Notes: generated from the sequence alone by a model not told the origin. A stretch of DNA of 64,000 nt from Plantactinospora soyae (GCF_014874095.1 NZ_JADBEB010000001.1:1984001-2048000), one strand, 5' to 3'; counted from the first letter of the stretch, positions 1 through 8,788 are shown. A program made the numbers and translations.

Positions 1-1
1 G

Positions 2-910
2 ATCTACGGCACGACGGCGCCCGGAGCACGCCCGCTGGTGCTGCTCACCGCCGACGGCCGGCAGCACCGACTCGCGGATGGGGTCACCAGCAAGGACGGC
101 GTCTCCTACACCCGACCCGGACTGTCTCCGGACGGTCGGTGGCTGGGCGAGCAGCGGGCCGGCCGGTACGTGGTCCGCGACCTCCTCGGGACCGCACGGT
201 TCGAGCTGACGGACGGGCACGCGCCGGTCGCCTGGTCCCCGGACAGCCGCTGGCTGCTGCTCACCGACAACCTGAACGAGACCGCGCCGCCGATCCGGCT
301 CGACCTGAGCAGCGGAGCGCAGCAGCCGGTTCCGGTCGGCGACCGGCAGCGGTGGCGGGCGGAGGCGGTGCTGCCCGGCGGCGACGTACTGGTCAACCAG
401 ACGTGGCTCGACAACACCCGGCAGCGGAACCTCGACGCCCGGGTCGTCGATCCGGTGACCGGCCTCGACCGGTCCCGGATCCAGGTCGACCTGAATCCGT
501 ACCTCGGAGCGAAGGAGAGCCGGACCTACGATCCGCCGAGGCTCGCTCCGGACGGGCGGACGGTGTGGCTGGGCGTGGTGCACGCCGAGCGACCGGAGGA
601 CGGCATGCCGGGGCTGGACATGGGCGGTGACCTGCTACTGGTCGACCTGACCGCTGGCGGGATACGTCGGGCGAACCTGCCCCGCCCGACAATCACCACG
701 AAGACCGGACCCGGACCGACGCCGCCGCCGACCGGCACCGGTCGGATGGAACCGATCGGGTACCTGCCGGAGGGTGTGCTGCTGCGGACGACCGACGAGC
801 GGGGGGACGCACTGCGGATCATGGACCTCGCATCCGGCGCGACCACTCTCGTGACCGAGCTCACTGCTGCCCAGGGGGAGATGGACCAGGTGCAGGTACG
901 GGGAAGCTGA
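2..910 (+). CDS. Beta-propeller (TolB/WD40-like) protein, 5' end missing
   Basis: The reading frame is open to the left edge of the window, so the true start and any signal peptide lie outside; an internal GTG at 38 is only the first in-frame start codon visible. The visible 302 residues show repeated blade-like motifs (GLSPDGRW, AWSPDSRW, LAPDGRTVW) typical of PD40/TolB-type beta-propellers, with a proline/threonine-rich insertion near the centre of the last third. Such proteins usually act in or outside the membrane as interaction scaffolds; no catalytic motif is visible. It ends with TGA and converges on the P-type ATPase, with a strong hairpin between them. The specific function is unknown. 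Confidence 0.75.
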   Translation: MYGTTAPGARPLVLLTADGRQHRLADGVTSKDGVSYTRPGLSPDGRWLGEQRAGRYVVRDLLGTARFELTDGHAPVAWSPDSRWLLLTDNLNETAPPIRLDLSSGAQQPVPVGDRQRWRAEAVLPGGDVLVNQTWLDNTRQRNLDARVVDPVTGLDRSRIQVDLNPYLGAKESRTYDPPRLAPDGRTVWLGVVHAERPEDGMPGLDMGGDLLLVDLTAGGIRRANLPRPTITTKTGPGPTPPPTGTGRMEPIGYLPEGVLLRTTDERGDALRIMDLASGATTLVTELTAAQGEMDQVQVRGS

Positions 911-927
911 CCCCACGCCTCGGCACC

Positions 928-965
928 GTACGGCCACCGTCCGGAACCCCGGTCGGTGGCCGTAC
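928..965. terminator. Bidirectional hairpin between convergent genes
   Basis: Two perfect 12-bp complementary arms (928-939 and 954-965) enclose a 14-nt loop. The hairpin sits 18 bp after the propeller gene stop and 18 bp after the ATPase stop on the other strand, as expected for a shared terminator. There is no U-tract, which is usual in actinobacteria. Confidence 0.7.
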
Positions 966-982
966 CGGCTGTCCCGGGTACG

Positions 983-3900
983 TCAGGCCGGGCTGGCGGC
1001 CGTCGTGCCCTCGTCGTCCCTATCGGTCGGCCTGCCGTCACCGTCCGGCGAGGTGCCGATCAGGCGGTCCACGGCGGTGTTCGTCAGGGTGGCGCTGATG
1101 GCGCTGCCGGCGGCGATGCCCCAGCCCACCGGCCCGAGCGGTGTGCACCCGAAGAACTGGCTCAGCCCCGGTGTCTGGATCACCGCGGCGAGCAGGGCCA
1201 CGGAGGCGGCGGTCGACACCAGCACGCTCGGACTCAACCCGCCGTCGATCAGGGTCTGGCCGAGCTGCGTTCCGACGAGGGAGGCCAGCGCGACCGTACC
1301 GGCCCGGCGTCGGGTCCCGGTGTAGCGGGCGAGCGTCCAACCGGTGGTCGCACCGAGGGTTGTGGTGCCGGCCCGCAGCGCGATCTCGCGGGTGAGGGTG
1401 GCCCCGAGCGAGGTCTCCGGTCCCTCGGTGAGCAGGCTGTCCATGCTGTCCTCGCGGGGGGCCCGGATCGCGATGGCCATCGCCGGTGCGAGGTCGGTGA
1501 GCAGGTTGACCAGCAGCATCTGTCGACCGTTCAACGCGGATCGGCCGGTCAGCGCGGCGGTGAGGACGCTGAACGCGATTTCGCCGAGGTTGCCGCCGAC
1601 CAGGATGCTGAGCGCGTGCCGGACCGAGGACCACATCGCCCGCCCCTCGATCAGGGTCGCGATGATCGTTTCGAGCCGGTCGTCGGTGACCACGAGGTCG
1701 GCGGCGGCCCGAGCGGCCGGGGTACCCCGTTGGCCGAGCGCGATGCCGACGTCGGCCAGCCGGATCGCGGGGGCGTCGTTGGCGCCGTCCCCGGTCATCG
1801 CCACCGTACGGCCGCACTTCTGCAACGCCCGGATGATCCGTACCTTGTGTGTCGGCGTACACCGGGCGACCACGTCGGTCCGGGCCAGCCGCTCGGCGAG
1901 CGCGTCGTCGTCGAGTTGGTCGAGTTCGGTCGCGGTGACGACGCGTTGCGCCACACCGTCGGTGCTGATGATCGCCGCGATCGCCTCGGCGGTGGCCGGA
2001 TGGTCCCCGGTGATCATGATGGTGTGCACGCCGGCCTGCCGGATCCGGCGTACCGCCGGTGCCGCGCTCGCCCGGACCCCGTCGGACAGGGCCAGGAAGC
2101 CGACGAACGTCAGGTCCCCGATGTCGTCCTCGCCGACCGTGTCGGTGGGCAGCTCCCGTTCGGCCACCGCCAACACCCGCTGGCCCGCGCCCGCGTGCCG
2201 GTCCAGGGTCTCCTGTAGTGCCCGGCCGCCGGCCTCGTCCAACTCCCGGTCACCGCCCGGGTCGCGTCGTCGGGTACACCGGGGCAGGATCGTCTCGGGT
2301 GCGCCCTTGACGCTGAGCAGGAACTTTCCCCGGTACCGGCCGACGGTGGCGTGGTAGCCCCGGGACGCCTCGAACGGCAGCGCGTCGGCCTGGTGCCAGG
2401 CGTGGGTCCGGGTTCCGGTGTCCACCCCGGCCTGCCGGGCACCCGTCAGCACCGCCCGGTCGGTCTGCTGGCTGACCTCCTCGGGCCGGTCGGCCGCCGG
2501 GGTGGCCCGGAGCGCCGCCGCGAGGATCGGCCGCAGTCCCTTGTCCAGCGCGTCGAGTTCGGCGTACCGCTCGCCGTCGCCGAGGCCGGCCAGCATCAGC
2601 CGACCCTCGGTCAGGGTGCCGGTCTTGTCGAAGCAGAGCACGTCGACCCGGCCGAGCGCCTCGATGGTGCGCGGGTTCCGGACCAGCGCACCGTGTTCGG
2701 CCAGTCGGCGGGCGGCGGCCAACTGGGCGGCGCTGACCAGGAACGGCAACCCCTCCGGTACGGACGCGACGGCGAGGTTGGCAGCGGTACCGGCCGACTC
2801 GACGAGCGGTACGCCGCGCAGCAGGCCGGCTCCGGCGACCGCCACGGCGGAACTGGCGGCCAGTGGAATGGACATCCTGGTGAGCCGGCCGAGTCGGGCC
2901 TCGACCCCGCTGGTGGGGGTGGCCTCGCCGGCCAGCGCCATGCCCCGGCCGATCTCGGTGTCCACACCGGTCGCCACCACCACCGCGACGCCTCGTCCGG
3001 CGGCCACGGTCGTACCCTCGTAGAGCATCGACCGTCGGTCGGCCACCGCGGCGGCCACCACCGGATGGCTGGTCTTCGCCACCGGCAGCGACTCCCCGGT
3101 CACCGAGGACTCGTCGGTCTCCAGGCCGACCGCCTCGATCACCCGGCAGTCCGCCGGGATCGCGTCGCCCGGTTCGAACGCCACGACGTCCCCCGGCACG
3201 AGTTCGTCGGCCGCGACCACCCTCTCGGTTCCGTCCCGACGGACCCGTGCCGTCACCGCCGACCGGGACAGCAGCTCGGCGAGCGAACGTTCGGTGGAGA
3301 CGCGGTGTCCGGCGCCGATCAGCGCGGTCAGCCCGATCACCCCGCCGACGAGTGCGGCGTCGGCCACCGAACCCACTGCGGCGGAAAGGCCCGCGCCGGC
3401 CGCCAGCACCGGGGTGAGCGGGTTCGCCAGCTCCTCGACGAACGCCCGGGGCAGGTCGAGACCGTCGACGCCGCCACCCGCCGGACGTCGCCCACGCCGG
3501 TCGATCTTCTCGGTGGACAGGCCCGCCTGGTCGGTGTCGAGCCGGGCCAGCACGGTTTCGACCGGCATCAGGTGCCAGGGGGTCGGCGGCGCGGTGTGCG
3601 AGGTCCGTCGTTCGGGCAGCCGGCCGGCCCGCCAGACCCCGTGACCAAGGGCGAGTCCGGCGGCGGCGTTGACCGCCGCCATCGTCCGGGCGGGCAACTG
3701 GGCCGGCGGGGCGGTGAAGGCCGCCAACGCGCCCAGTCCGCTGCCGGCGGTGGCGAGCGCGATGCTCTGCCGGGCCACCGTCCGGGCCATTCCGGCGGCC
3801 TCGATCACCAGCGCCGGCACCGACAGGTCCGCACCGACCAGCAGGTGGGCTCCCCAGGGCGCCGGATCCTCGGGACGCCAGACGCCGAGCCCGCAGTCGG

Positions 3901-5500
3901 CGGCGGCAAGGGCACGCGGATCGCCGGAGACCAGGGCGACCATCGCACCCTCGGACTGCAACGACCGGATCGACCCGGCCAGCCGGGACCCACCCGGTAC
4001 GTGGCCGTCGGCGAAGTCGTACCGCTGGCTGTCCTCCTCCTCGCCCGCGACCAGTAGCCGCAGTCCGGCGCGGCGGGCCGCGGCCGGCAGCGCGTCGATT
4101 CCCGGGGCGGGCTCGGCGGCCACCCGGACCACCGCCGCGAGGGAGCCGTCCGTGGCCAGACCGAGCAGCGTGCCACCAGCGGAACGCAGCCGCTCGACCT
4201 CCTCGGTACCGGAGCCGTCGGACGCCGGCATCGCGTCGAGCGGTCCGAGGCGCCAGCTGTCCGAGTTCTGGACCTGGTCCGGGCGATCCGGATCGAACAG
4301 GCTGAAGGCCTGTACGGCGACCCGTTCGGCGTCGCTGCCCGGTAGTGGCACCAGGTCGGTGAGGACCCCCCGGGCGGACCGGAGAGCGGCGGCGTCCAGC
4401 ACCAGGACGTCGAGTCGTTCCAGTTCACGCAGGACGCCGCGGTCCATCGCGATCACTCCCCGGCGGGCGAGCAGCCAACCGAGCCGTGCGGCGTACCCCT
4501 CCCGGCCGGCGACGGCCGCGCTCGGCAGGCTGGCCAGGGCCAGTGCGGCGGCACGCTTGCGGCCGGCCAGAGAGAGCGTCGCGGCCCCGGCGATGGTGCC
4601 CGACTCCAGCACCCGGGCGAGGTACCGCTCGACCGGCCCGTCCGGCTTCCCCCGGGGACGCTCGTCCGGTGGTGGCGGTGCCGAGGCCCGCTCCGGCGTA
4701 CCGGCGAGGAGGGGTTCGGCTTCTTCCCAGGCGGCGAGTTGGGCACGCGCCTCGCCCCATTGCAGAACCCGCTGCGCGCCGTCGAGCAGGATGCCGGCCC
4801 AACCGCCGGTCAGTCCCTGGGCCAGCACCGCCGCCAGCGGCAGCACCGAGTCCGCCCGGTGGTCGCCGCGCAGCCCCCGGCCGGCCAGCGAGTGCAGCCT
4901 CGGATGCAGGTCCACCGCCCGGACGAAGCCGGCGAGTTCTCCCGGCGCCCGGGTGAACGGCAGGATCCGTACCGCCGCCGACAGGCCGAGGCCGAACGCG
5001 TCGGTGGCGATCCTGGTCATGGCGCTTCGGGTCCGTGGGCCCTCCTCCGGCGGATGCGGTTCCGGGCAGTCCGGGTCCGGTTCGAGACCGTCGGTACGCT
5101 CCACGGCGGCGATCGCCGCGACCAGTTCCCGCAGCCGGGGCTCGGGTGGGCCCACCGCCACCACCACCCGCCCGGAGGGCGCGTTGACCCGGGCCCACAG
5201 CACGCCGGGCATCCCGTCCAACGCCCGTTCGACCTGCGCGGCGAGTCGTTCACCGCCCGGCTGGGCGACCCCGTGCACCTCGATGTGGTGCCGGCCGGGG
5301 CGGGACCAGACAGCACGGCGCTTCAGCCCGGCGGCCTGCGCCGCCCGGAACACCACCGACTCGGCGCCCCGGGAGAACCCGGCGACGAGGTCCGGCACGG
5401 CGCCGGGCGAGACCGCGGCCGGCAGGTTGGGCAGGTGCAGCCGGGGCAGGTTGATGCCGGGCAGGTGTACCCGGGGAAGCCTGTGCCCCAGAGACGTCAT
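983..5500 (-). CDS. Giant P-type cation-transporting ATPase (CtpI-like)
   Basis: Membrane ATPase, 1505 aa from the ATG at 5500 (a GTG at 5536 would add 12 residues; neither has a clear ribosome site). Canonical P-type signatures are in the C-terminal half: TGES at about 801, the phosphorylation motif DKTGT with Asp958, an ITGDHPATA stretch, and TGDGANDAP from 1236. About 1500 residues is far longer than ordinary P-type ATPases (700-900 aa) but matches the mycobacterial CtpH/CtpI group. The N-terminal half contains an HMA-like region and a second phosphorylation-domain-like stretch (LDVLVLDAAALRSARG, Asp369) in which Lys-Thr-Gly-Thr is lost. The transported ion cannot be told from sequence; cation (Ca/Mg-like) transport is family inference. 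Confidence 0.9.
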   Translation of the reverse strand: MTSLGHRLPRVHLPGINLPRLHLPNLPAAVSPGAVPDLVAGFSRGAESVVFRAAQAAGLKRRAVWSRPGRHHIEVHGVAQPGGERLAAQVERALDGMPGVLWARVNAPSGRVVVAVGPPEPRLRELVAAIAAVERTDGLEPDPDCPEPHPPEEGPRTRSAMTRIATDAFGLGLSAAVRILPFTRAPGELAGFVRAVDLHPRLHSLAGRGLRGDHRADSVLPLAAVLAQGLTGGWAGILLDGAQRVLQWGEARAQLAAWEEAEPLLAGTPERASAPPPPDERPRGKPDGPVERYLARVLESGTIAGAATLSLAGRKRAAALALASLPSAAVAGREGYAARLGWLLARRGVIAMDRGVLRELERLDVLVLDAAALRSARGVLTDLVPLPGSDAERVAVQAFSLFDPDRPDQVQNSDSWRLGPLDAMPASDGSGTEEVERLRSAGGTLLGLATDGSLAAVVRVAAEPAPGIDALPAAARRAGLRLLVAGEEEDSQRYDFADGHVPGGSRLAGSIRSLQSEGAMVALVSGDPRALAAADCGLGVWRPEDPAPWGAHLLVGADLSVPALVIEAAGMARTVARQSIALATAGSGLGALAAFTAPPAQLPARTMAAVNAAAGLALGHGVWRAGRLPERRTSHTAPPTPWHLMPVETVLARLDTDQAGLSTEKIDRRGRRPAGGGVDGLDLPRAFVEELANPLTPVLAAGAGLSAAVGSVADAALVGGVIGLTALIGAGHRVSTERSLAELLSRSAVTARVRRDGTERVVAADELVPGDVVAFEPGDAIPADCRVIEAVGLETDESSVTGESLPVAKTSHPVVAAAVADRRSMLYEGTTVAAGRGVAVVVATGVDTEIGRGMALAGEATPTSGVEARLGRLTRMSIPLAASSAVAVAGAGLLRGVPLVESAGTAANLAVASVPEGLPFLVSAAQLAAARRLAEHGALVRNPRTIEALGRVDVLCFDKTGTLTEGRLMLAGLGDGERYAELDALDKGLRPILAAALRATPAADRPEEVSQQTDRAVLTGARQAGVDTGTRTHAWHQADALPFEASRGYHATVGRYRGKFLLSVKGAPETILPRCTRRRDPGGDRELDEAGGRALQETLDRHAGAGQRVLAVAERELPTDTVGEDDIGDLTFVGFLALSDGVRASAAPAVRRIRQAGVHTIMITGDHPATAEAIAAIISTDGVAQRVVTATELDQLDDDALAERLARTDVVARCTPTHKVRIIRALQKCGRTVAMTGDGANDAPAIRLADVGIALGQRGTPAARAAADLVVTDDRLETIIATLIEGRAMWSSVRHALSILVGGNLGEIAFSVLTAALTGRSALNGRQMLLVNLLTDLAPAMAIAIRAPREDSMDSLLTEGPETSLGATLTREIALRAGTTTLGATTGWTLARYTGTRRRAGTVALASLVGTQLGQTLIDGGLSPSVLVSTAASVALLAAVIQTPGLSQFFGCTPLGPVGWGIAAGSAISATLTNTAVDRLIGTSPDGDGRPTDRDDEGTTAASPA

Positions 5501-5629
5501 CGACCGGAGCCGCCGGCTGGCCGGCCGACCCGCCACGGGACGGTACCGCTGTCGCTGGCCGCACTCGGGTACCGCATGTCGCCCTCCCAGAGCCTGTGGA
5601 CCGGCGATGCCTTCCCCTCCACCGCTGCC

Positions 5630-6214
5630 TTATGCGCTCTGGACCAGCGGTTTTCCTGGCTGCGGAGGCGGCGCGGAGCAGTCCCCGACCACCGGCGCGC
5701 ACCCGGGCTGCGGGCCGCACGCCTGAGCGCTCCCGGCCTCGGGTACTGGCGTCTGTGTCGAGCCGGCGAGTCCGGCGAGCAGGCGACGCGGGCCCGTACC
5801 CGTGCTTCCCAGCACGTCGTCGGGGTTGGACAACGCGCAGCGGTCCAGCGAGAGGCAGCCGCAGCCGATGCAGTCCGACAGGTCGTCGCGGAGCCGCTGC
5901 ATCGCGGTGATCCGGTCGTCGAGTTGGGCACGCCAGTTCTCGGACAGCTGGGCCCAGTCGGCACGGGTGGGTGTGCGCTGCTCGGGCAGGCTGGCGAGCG
6001 CGGCACGGATCTCGGCGAGCGGCACACCGACCCGCTGCGCGAACCGGATGAAGGCGACCCGTCGGAGCGTGTCGCGGCCGTACCGGCGCTGGTTGCCACT
6101 GGTACGGGTACTGGTGATCAGGCCCTTGGCCTCGTAGAAATGCAGGGCCGAGACGGCGACGCCGCTGCGCTCGGCGAGCTGACCGACGGTGAGGGCGTAC
6201 GGAGACGAGGTCAC
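5630..6214 (-). CDS. soxR: SoxR-type [2Fe-2S] MerR-family redox regulator
   Basis: A 194-aa MerR-family regulator. The N-terminal winged HTH ([25 protein letters not shown]) is followed by a dimerisation helix and the SoxR cluster motif C-x2-C-x-C-x5-C at Cys115, 118, 120 and 126 ([12 protein letters not shown]), which ligates the redox-sensing [2Fe-2S] cluster. I chose the GTG at 6214 because it starts exactly at the family N-terminus; the open frame runs further upstream through unrelated sequence. A 65-residue, Gly/Pro-rich C-terminal tail with extra cysteines follows, as in other actinobacterial SoxR proteins. In actinomycetes SoxR senses redox-active small molecules rather than driving a soxS regulon. 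A SoxR-box-like dyad lies just upstream, so autoregulation is likely. Confidence 0.93.
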   Translation of the reverse strand: MTSSPYALTVGQLAERSGVAVSALHFYEAKGLITSTRTSGNQRRYGRDTLRRVAFIRFAQRVGVPLAEIRAALASLPEQRTPTRADWAQLSENWRAQLDDRITAMQRLRDDLSDCIGCGCLSLDRCALSNPDDVLGSTGTGPRRLLAGLAGSTQTPVPEAGSAQACGPQPGCAPVVGDCSAPPPQPGKPLVQSA

Positions 6215-6234
6215 CCGACCCACGGTATCGCGTA

Positions 6235-6252
6235 CCTGGATATTAGTTGAGG
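6235..6252. promoter_or_regulatory. Candidate SoxR box
   Basis: An 18-bp element that begins CCT and ends TTGAGG lies 21 bp upstream of the soxR start. The right half-site matches the enterobacterial SoxR consensus (CCTCAAGTTAACTTGAGG) fully, the left half only partly; by eye 12 of 18 positions agree, and the flanking TA/TA extends the outer arms. Placement before soxR itself suggests autoregulation. Confidence 0.5.
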
Positions 6253-6404
6253 TAGCCGGCTGGTGGTCGCGATCACGGCGCAAGAACCGCCGGCCGGCTG
6301 CCCCGGCTACGACCACCGTCCAGCAAAGGGGCACCGGTAGGCGCTGACAGGTGCCGCTAGGTGCTGGTAGGCGCTGGCAGCGGAGGCGGACCGGTGGATG
6401 CTGC

Positions 6405-7229
6405 TCAGGACACCGGCGCCGAAGCGGTGACCCGGTCGACGAACCGGACCAGCGTCGGGTTGACCACCTCCGGGTACTCGGCCATCGGGTAGTGCCCGGC
6501 GTCCGGCACCAGCAGCAGGTCGGCGCGCAGCTGGGCGGCGGCGTACCGGCCCTCGGCCGGCGGGTCGGGGAAGTCGGCGTCCTTCTCACCCATTACCACC
6601 AGGGTCGGCGTGCGGAGTTCGGTCAGCCGGCGGGCCGCTGCCCGGTCCCGCATGGCGGTGCGGGCGGTGCGGACGAACGACCGCCAGTGATCGCCGGTGC
6701 CGAGGCTCCGCCGGATCCGGGCCTGGTGCTCGGCCAGATCGGTGGGCGGGCGGCCGGGATGGAACCGGCGGTAGTAGCCGGCCCAGACGGCCGGACCCCA
6801 GGGGCGGAGCAGCATCAGCCGGTACGCCAGCCGGGCGAGCGGGCTGAAGTCCGGTTCGCGGACGAAGGGGCCGATCAGGGCCAGCCCGGCGATCCGGCCG
6901 GGCTCGGCCAGCGCGGCGAGGATTCCGGCTCCGGTGCCGAGGGAGTGCCCGACCACCACGGCCGGGCCGCCGCCGAGGTGGTCGACCAGTGCCAGCAGGT
7001 CGGTCGCGATCGCGGCGTCGTCGTACCGGTCGAAGCCGTCGCTGCTGTCGCCGTGCCCGCGCAGGTCCATGGTGGCGACCCGGTAGCCGGCGTCGCGCAG
7101 CGCGGGGACGGTGAACCGGAAGACCGACCGGACGTCGCCCATCCCGGGTACGCAGACCACGAGCGGTCCCTCGCCCTGGACGTCGTACCCGATCCGGCCC
7201 TGTCCCCGATCAAGGTGAAGAATGTTCAT
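6405..7229 (-). CDS. Alpha/beta hydrolase
   Basis: A 274-aa alpha/beta-hydrolase-fold protein starting at ATG 7229; the open frame extends upstream through repeat DNA, which I reject. Visible are the oxyanion strand (VCVPGMGD), the nucleophile elbow GHSLGTG with Ser96, a late acidic segment ([11 protein letters not shown]) and the catalytic His in [12 protein letters not shown]. The family includes esterases, haloperoxidase-like enzymes and lactonases; the substrate is unknown. It lies upstream of soxR on the same strand with a 190-bp gap. An inverted repeat GCTAA-N5-TTAGC begins 10 bp upstream of the start, so a repressor probably controls it. Confidence 0.88.
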   Translation of the reverse strand: MNILHLDRGQGRIGYDVQGEGPLVVCVPGMGDVRSVFRFTVPALRDAGYRVATMDLRGHGDSSDGFDRYDDAAIATDLLALVDHLGGGPAVVVGHSLGTGAGILAALAEPGRIAGLALIGPFVREPDFSPLARLAYRLMLLRPWGPAVWAGYYRRFHPGRPPTDLAEHQARIRRSLGTGDHWRSFVRTARTAMRDRAAARRLTELRTPTLVVMGEKDADFPDPPAEGRYAAAQLRADLLLVPDAGHYPMAEYPEVVNPTLVRFVDRVTASAPVS

Positions 7230-7238
7230 AGCTAAAAA

Positions 7239-7253
7239 GCTAACATGCTTAGC
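7239..7253. promoter_or_regulatory. Inverted repeat upstream of hydrolase gene
   Basis: GCTAA and TTAGC arms separated by five bases lie 10-24 bp upstream of the hydrolase ATG, in an AT-rich patch of otherwise GC-rich DNA. The size and spacing suit a TetR/MarR-type operator. No such regulator gene is adjacent. Confidence 0.4.
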
Positions 7254-7303
7254 CAACCTTCGGGAAGCCCCGCCGGCACAACAGCCCCGCCGGCAGGACA
7301 GCC

Positions 7304-7405
7304 CGGTCAGCACGACAGCCCGGTCAGCACGACAGCCCGGTCAGCACGACAGCCCGGTCAGCACGACAGCCCGGTCAGCACGACAGCCCGGTCAGCACGA
7401 CAGCC
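7304..7405. repeat. Tandem array, six perfect 17-bp units
   Basis: Six identical head-to-tail copies of the 17-mer cggtcagcacgacagcc, preceded by two degenerate copies (about 7271-7303) and followed by one degenerate unit. There are no spacers, so this is a minisatellite-type array and not CRISPR. It lies between the divergent starts of the hydrolase gene and the small membrane protein gene. Confidence 0.95.
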
Positions 7406-7464
7406 CCGCCGACACGACCGGGCGACGGCGCGTCGAACGAGAAACATTTTCCCGATTCGGCGCC

Positions 7465-7476
7465 TAGCCTTACGTC
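7465..7476 (+). promoter_or_regulatory. Leaderless -10 element (TAGCCT)
   Basis: TAGCCT at 7465-7470 is followed by exactly six bases and then the ATG at 7477, so transcription should begin at or next to the start codon. There is no Shine-Dalgarno sequence. The -35 region is not clear. Confidence 0.55.
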
Positions 7477-7671
7477 ATGATCTATATAGCTTTGGCCGCG
7501 ATTATGTACGTCTGCGGCTTCGTCTTCCTGTACGGCGTGGTCCGGCTGGCCGTCCGGCACGGCATCGAGGACGTCGACATCCGGCGGGCCCGTGCGGCCG
7601 ACGCGCCGGACCGGGCGAGGCTCCGGGACCGGACCCTGCTCCGGGACAACGCCTTCCTCGCCGGCAGTTGA
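7477..7671 (+). CDS. Small single-pass membrane protein, 64 aa
   Basis: The product starts with one hydrophobic segment (residues 2-22, IYIALAAIMYVCGFVFLYGV) followed by a basic/acidic cytoplasmic tail rich in Arg and Asp. I do not recognise a named family. The ATG is placed exactly for a leaderless promoter (TAGCCT, six bases upstream), which supports it being a real gene. It is bracketed by two different tandem repeat arrays (7304-7405 and 7684-7755), which is unusual for a gene this small. Function unknown. Confidence 0.65.
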   Translation: MIYIALAAIMYVCGFVFLYGVVRLAVRHGIEDVDIRRARAADAPDRARLRDRTLLRDNAFLAGS

Positions 7672-7683
7672 CGATCCCGGCAC

Positions 7684-7755
7684 GTGACCGCTGACCGGAA
7701 GGCAACCGCCGACCGGAAGGCAACCGCCGACCGGCACGCGACCGCTGACCGGTGC
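7684..7755. repeat. Tandem array, four imperfect 18-bp units
   Basis: Four 18-bp units at 7684, 7702, 7720 and 7738 follow the pattern gcRaccgcYgaccggNNN. The array begins 12 bp after the small membrane gene stop and runs to within 36 bp of the next start codon. The unit differs from that of the 17-bp array upstream. Confidence 0.85.
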
Positions 7756-7790
7756 AGCGGCCCGGGGCCTGCGGTGCGAGGATCACGGTT

Positions 7791-8348
7791 GTGATCGGAA
7801 CCCTGAAGACAGAGCCGGCCCGTACCCGCGCCGACCTGCTCGCACCGCCGGTGACCGCCGCTCTCGCACAGTGGCCGGCCGACGCGCCGGTGGACGTCGA
7901 CGACGTACTGGTCGCGCCGATCGACGCGACGCTCGCGGACACCGCCGCCTTCTGCGAGGCCTACGAGGTGGGACTGGACGTCTCGGCGAACTGCGTGGTG
8001 GTCGCCGGCAAGCGGGAGGGGACGGTCCGGTACGCGGCCTGCGTCGTACTGGCCACCACCCGGGCCGACGTGAACGGGGTGGTACGCCGCCACCTCAACG
8101 TACGCAAGGCGAGTTTCGCCCCGATGGACGACGCGGTCGAACTGTCCGGGATGGAGTACGGCGGGATCACCCCGATCGGACTGCCCGGGTCATGGCCGAT
8201 CCTGGTCGACTCGCGGGTGGTCGAGATGCCGTACGTGATCGTCGGATCCGGCGTCCGGCGTAGCAAGATCGCCCTACCCGGCTCCGCCCTCGGCCTCCTG
8301 CCCGGCGCCGAGGTGGTCGACGGACTGGCCCGACCCGTCGTCGGCTGA
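7791..8348 (+). CDS. YbaK/EbsC-family aminoacyl-tRNA deacylase-like protein
   Basis: A 185-aa protein from GTG 7791. The core (residues about 35-180) has the YbaK/prolyl-tRNA editing-domain pattern: an N-terminal variable helix, the segment CVVVAGKREGTVRYAACVV resembling the substrate-pocket strand, and the C-terminal GGITPIGLP...VDSRVVEMPYVIVGSG typical of free-standing editing proteins. These hydrolyse mischarged tRNAs such as Cys- or Ala-tRNA(Pro) in the cytoplasm. I chose GTG 7791 over 7752 because upstream residues are encoded by repeat DNA, and a GAGGAT element seven bases upstream fits a leaderless start. A perfect gatcac/gtgatc dyad (7781-7796) overlaps the start codon and may be an operator. 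Confidence 0.85.
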   Translation: MIGTLKTEPARTRADLLAPPVTAALAQWPADAPVDVDDVLVAPIDATLADTAAFCEAYEVGLDVSANCVVVAGKREGTVRYAACVVLATTRADVNGVVRRHLNVRKASFAPMDDAVELSGMEYGGITPIGLPGSWPILVDSRVVEMPYVIVGSGVRRSKIALPGSALGLLPGAEVVDGLARPVVG

Positions 8349-8504
8349 GCGGTCCGGCCAGCAGACCGGGCAGCCGCAGACCACCACCCGGACCTGCCCG
8401 GTGCCGGCGACCAGGCGTACCTGTCCGGGACAGCCGTGCGGCGGTGAGGTGACCGGCGGTCGCATGGCGAGCGCGCACGGCAGACACAGTGTCGTCTCGC
8501 TCAT
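8274..8504 (-). CDS. Small cysteine-rich protein (putative zinc ribbon)
   Basis: A 76-aa product with six ordered cysteines: C7-x2-C10, C25, and C43-x-C45-x2-C48 (VVCGCPVCWP). The spacing suggests one or two structural zinc sites, with a low-complexity Gly/Asp tail. Its ATG overlaps the stop of the upstream small gene as ATGA, so the two are translationally coupled. The 3' end overlaps the end of the YbaK-like gene on the opposite strand by about 75 bp. I do not recognise a named family. The pair is divergent from an XRE/TPR regulator, suggesting a regulatory module; function unknown. Confidence 0.55.
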   Translation of the reverse strand: MSETTLCLPCALAMRPPVTSPPHGCPGQVRLVAGTGQVRVVVCGCPVCWPDRSADDGSGQSVDHLGAGQEAEGGAG

Positions 8505-8788
8505 CCGGCTAGCTCCCCTTCGCCCCCGTCAACCGGCTCCCCACCGGTCGCCCCCATCGCTGAAAGGGTGGCACGGCTGTCGATGTGTACCACATCGACA
8601 GCGAGCCGCGCGGGTACAAATGGGTCGTTGACCACGTCCAAATATGCGGATGCCGTTGCCAGCGCCCAACAGTCCGGAAGTTTGCAGATCGGGCAGTTCC
8701 CGTCCGTTCCCGGCCAGTGCTCGACCACGATGAGCCGGGCGGAGAGGATCAGCCGGTTACGCGTCCGACGTGCGGCCGGGGCGGTCAT
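8501..8788 (-). CDS. Small C-x2-C-x4-C protein
   Basis: A 95-aa product if it starts at ATG 8788; a start at 8878 would add 30 Arg/Ala-rich residues encoded inside a strong hairpin, so I prefer 8788, without a clear ribosome site either way. Residues 30-50 hold GNCPICKLPDCWALATASAYL, resembling the cysteine motif of the small proteins beside the other XRE loci here (CRTCGAPWPC, CRRCGHPWPC, CRCGDRWPC) and followed by a similar Ala/Leu/Tyr helix. The gene is ATGA-coupled to the Cys-rich gene downstream. Probably a metal-binding protein of unknown role linked to the divergent XRE regulator. Confidence 0.55.
   Translation of the reverse strand: MTAPAARRTRNRLILSARLIVVEHWPGTDGNCPICKLPDCWALATASAYLDVVNDPFVPARLAVDVVHIDSRATLSAMGATGGEPVDGGEGELAG

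Noticed and set aside
2351-5726. Long plus-strand open frames opposite the P-type ATPase
   Set aside because: They lack domain signatures and are Arg/Ser/Pro-rich; the minus-strand frame carries all P-type ATPase motifs.
7304-7405. CRISPR array
   Set aside because: Units are contiguous 17-mers with no unique spacers and no cas genes; it is a minisatellite.
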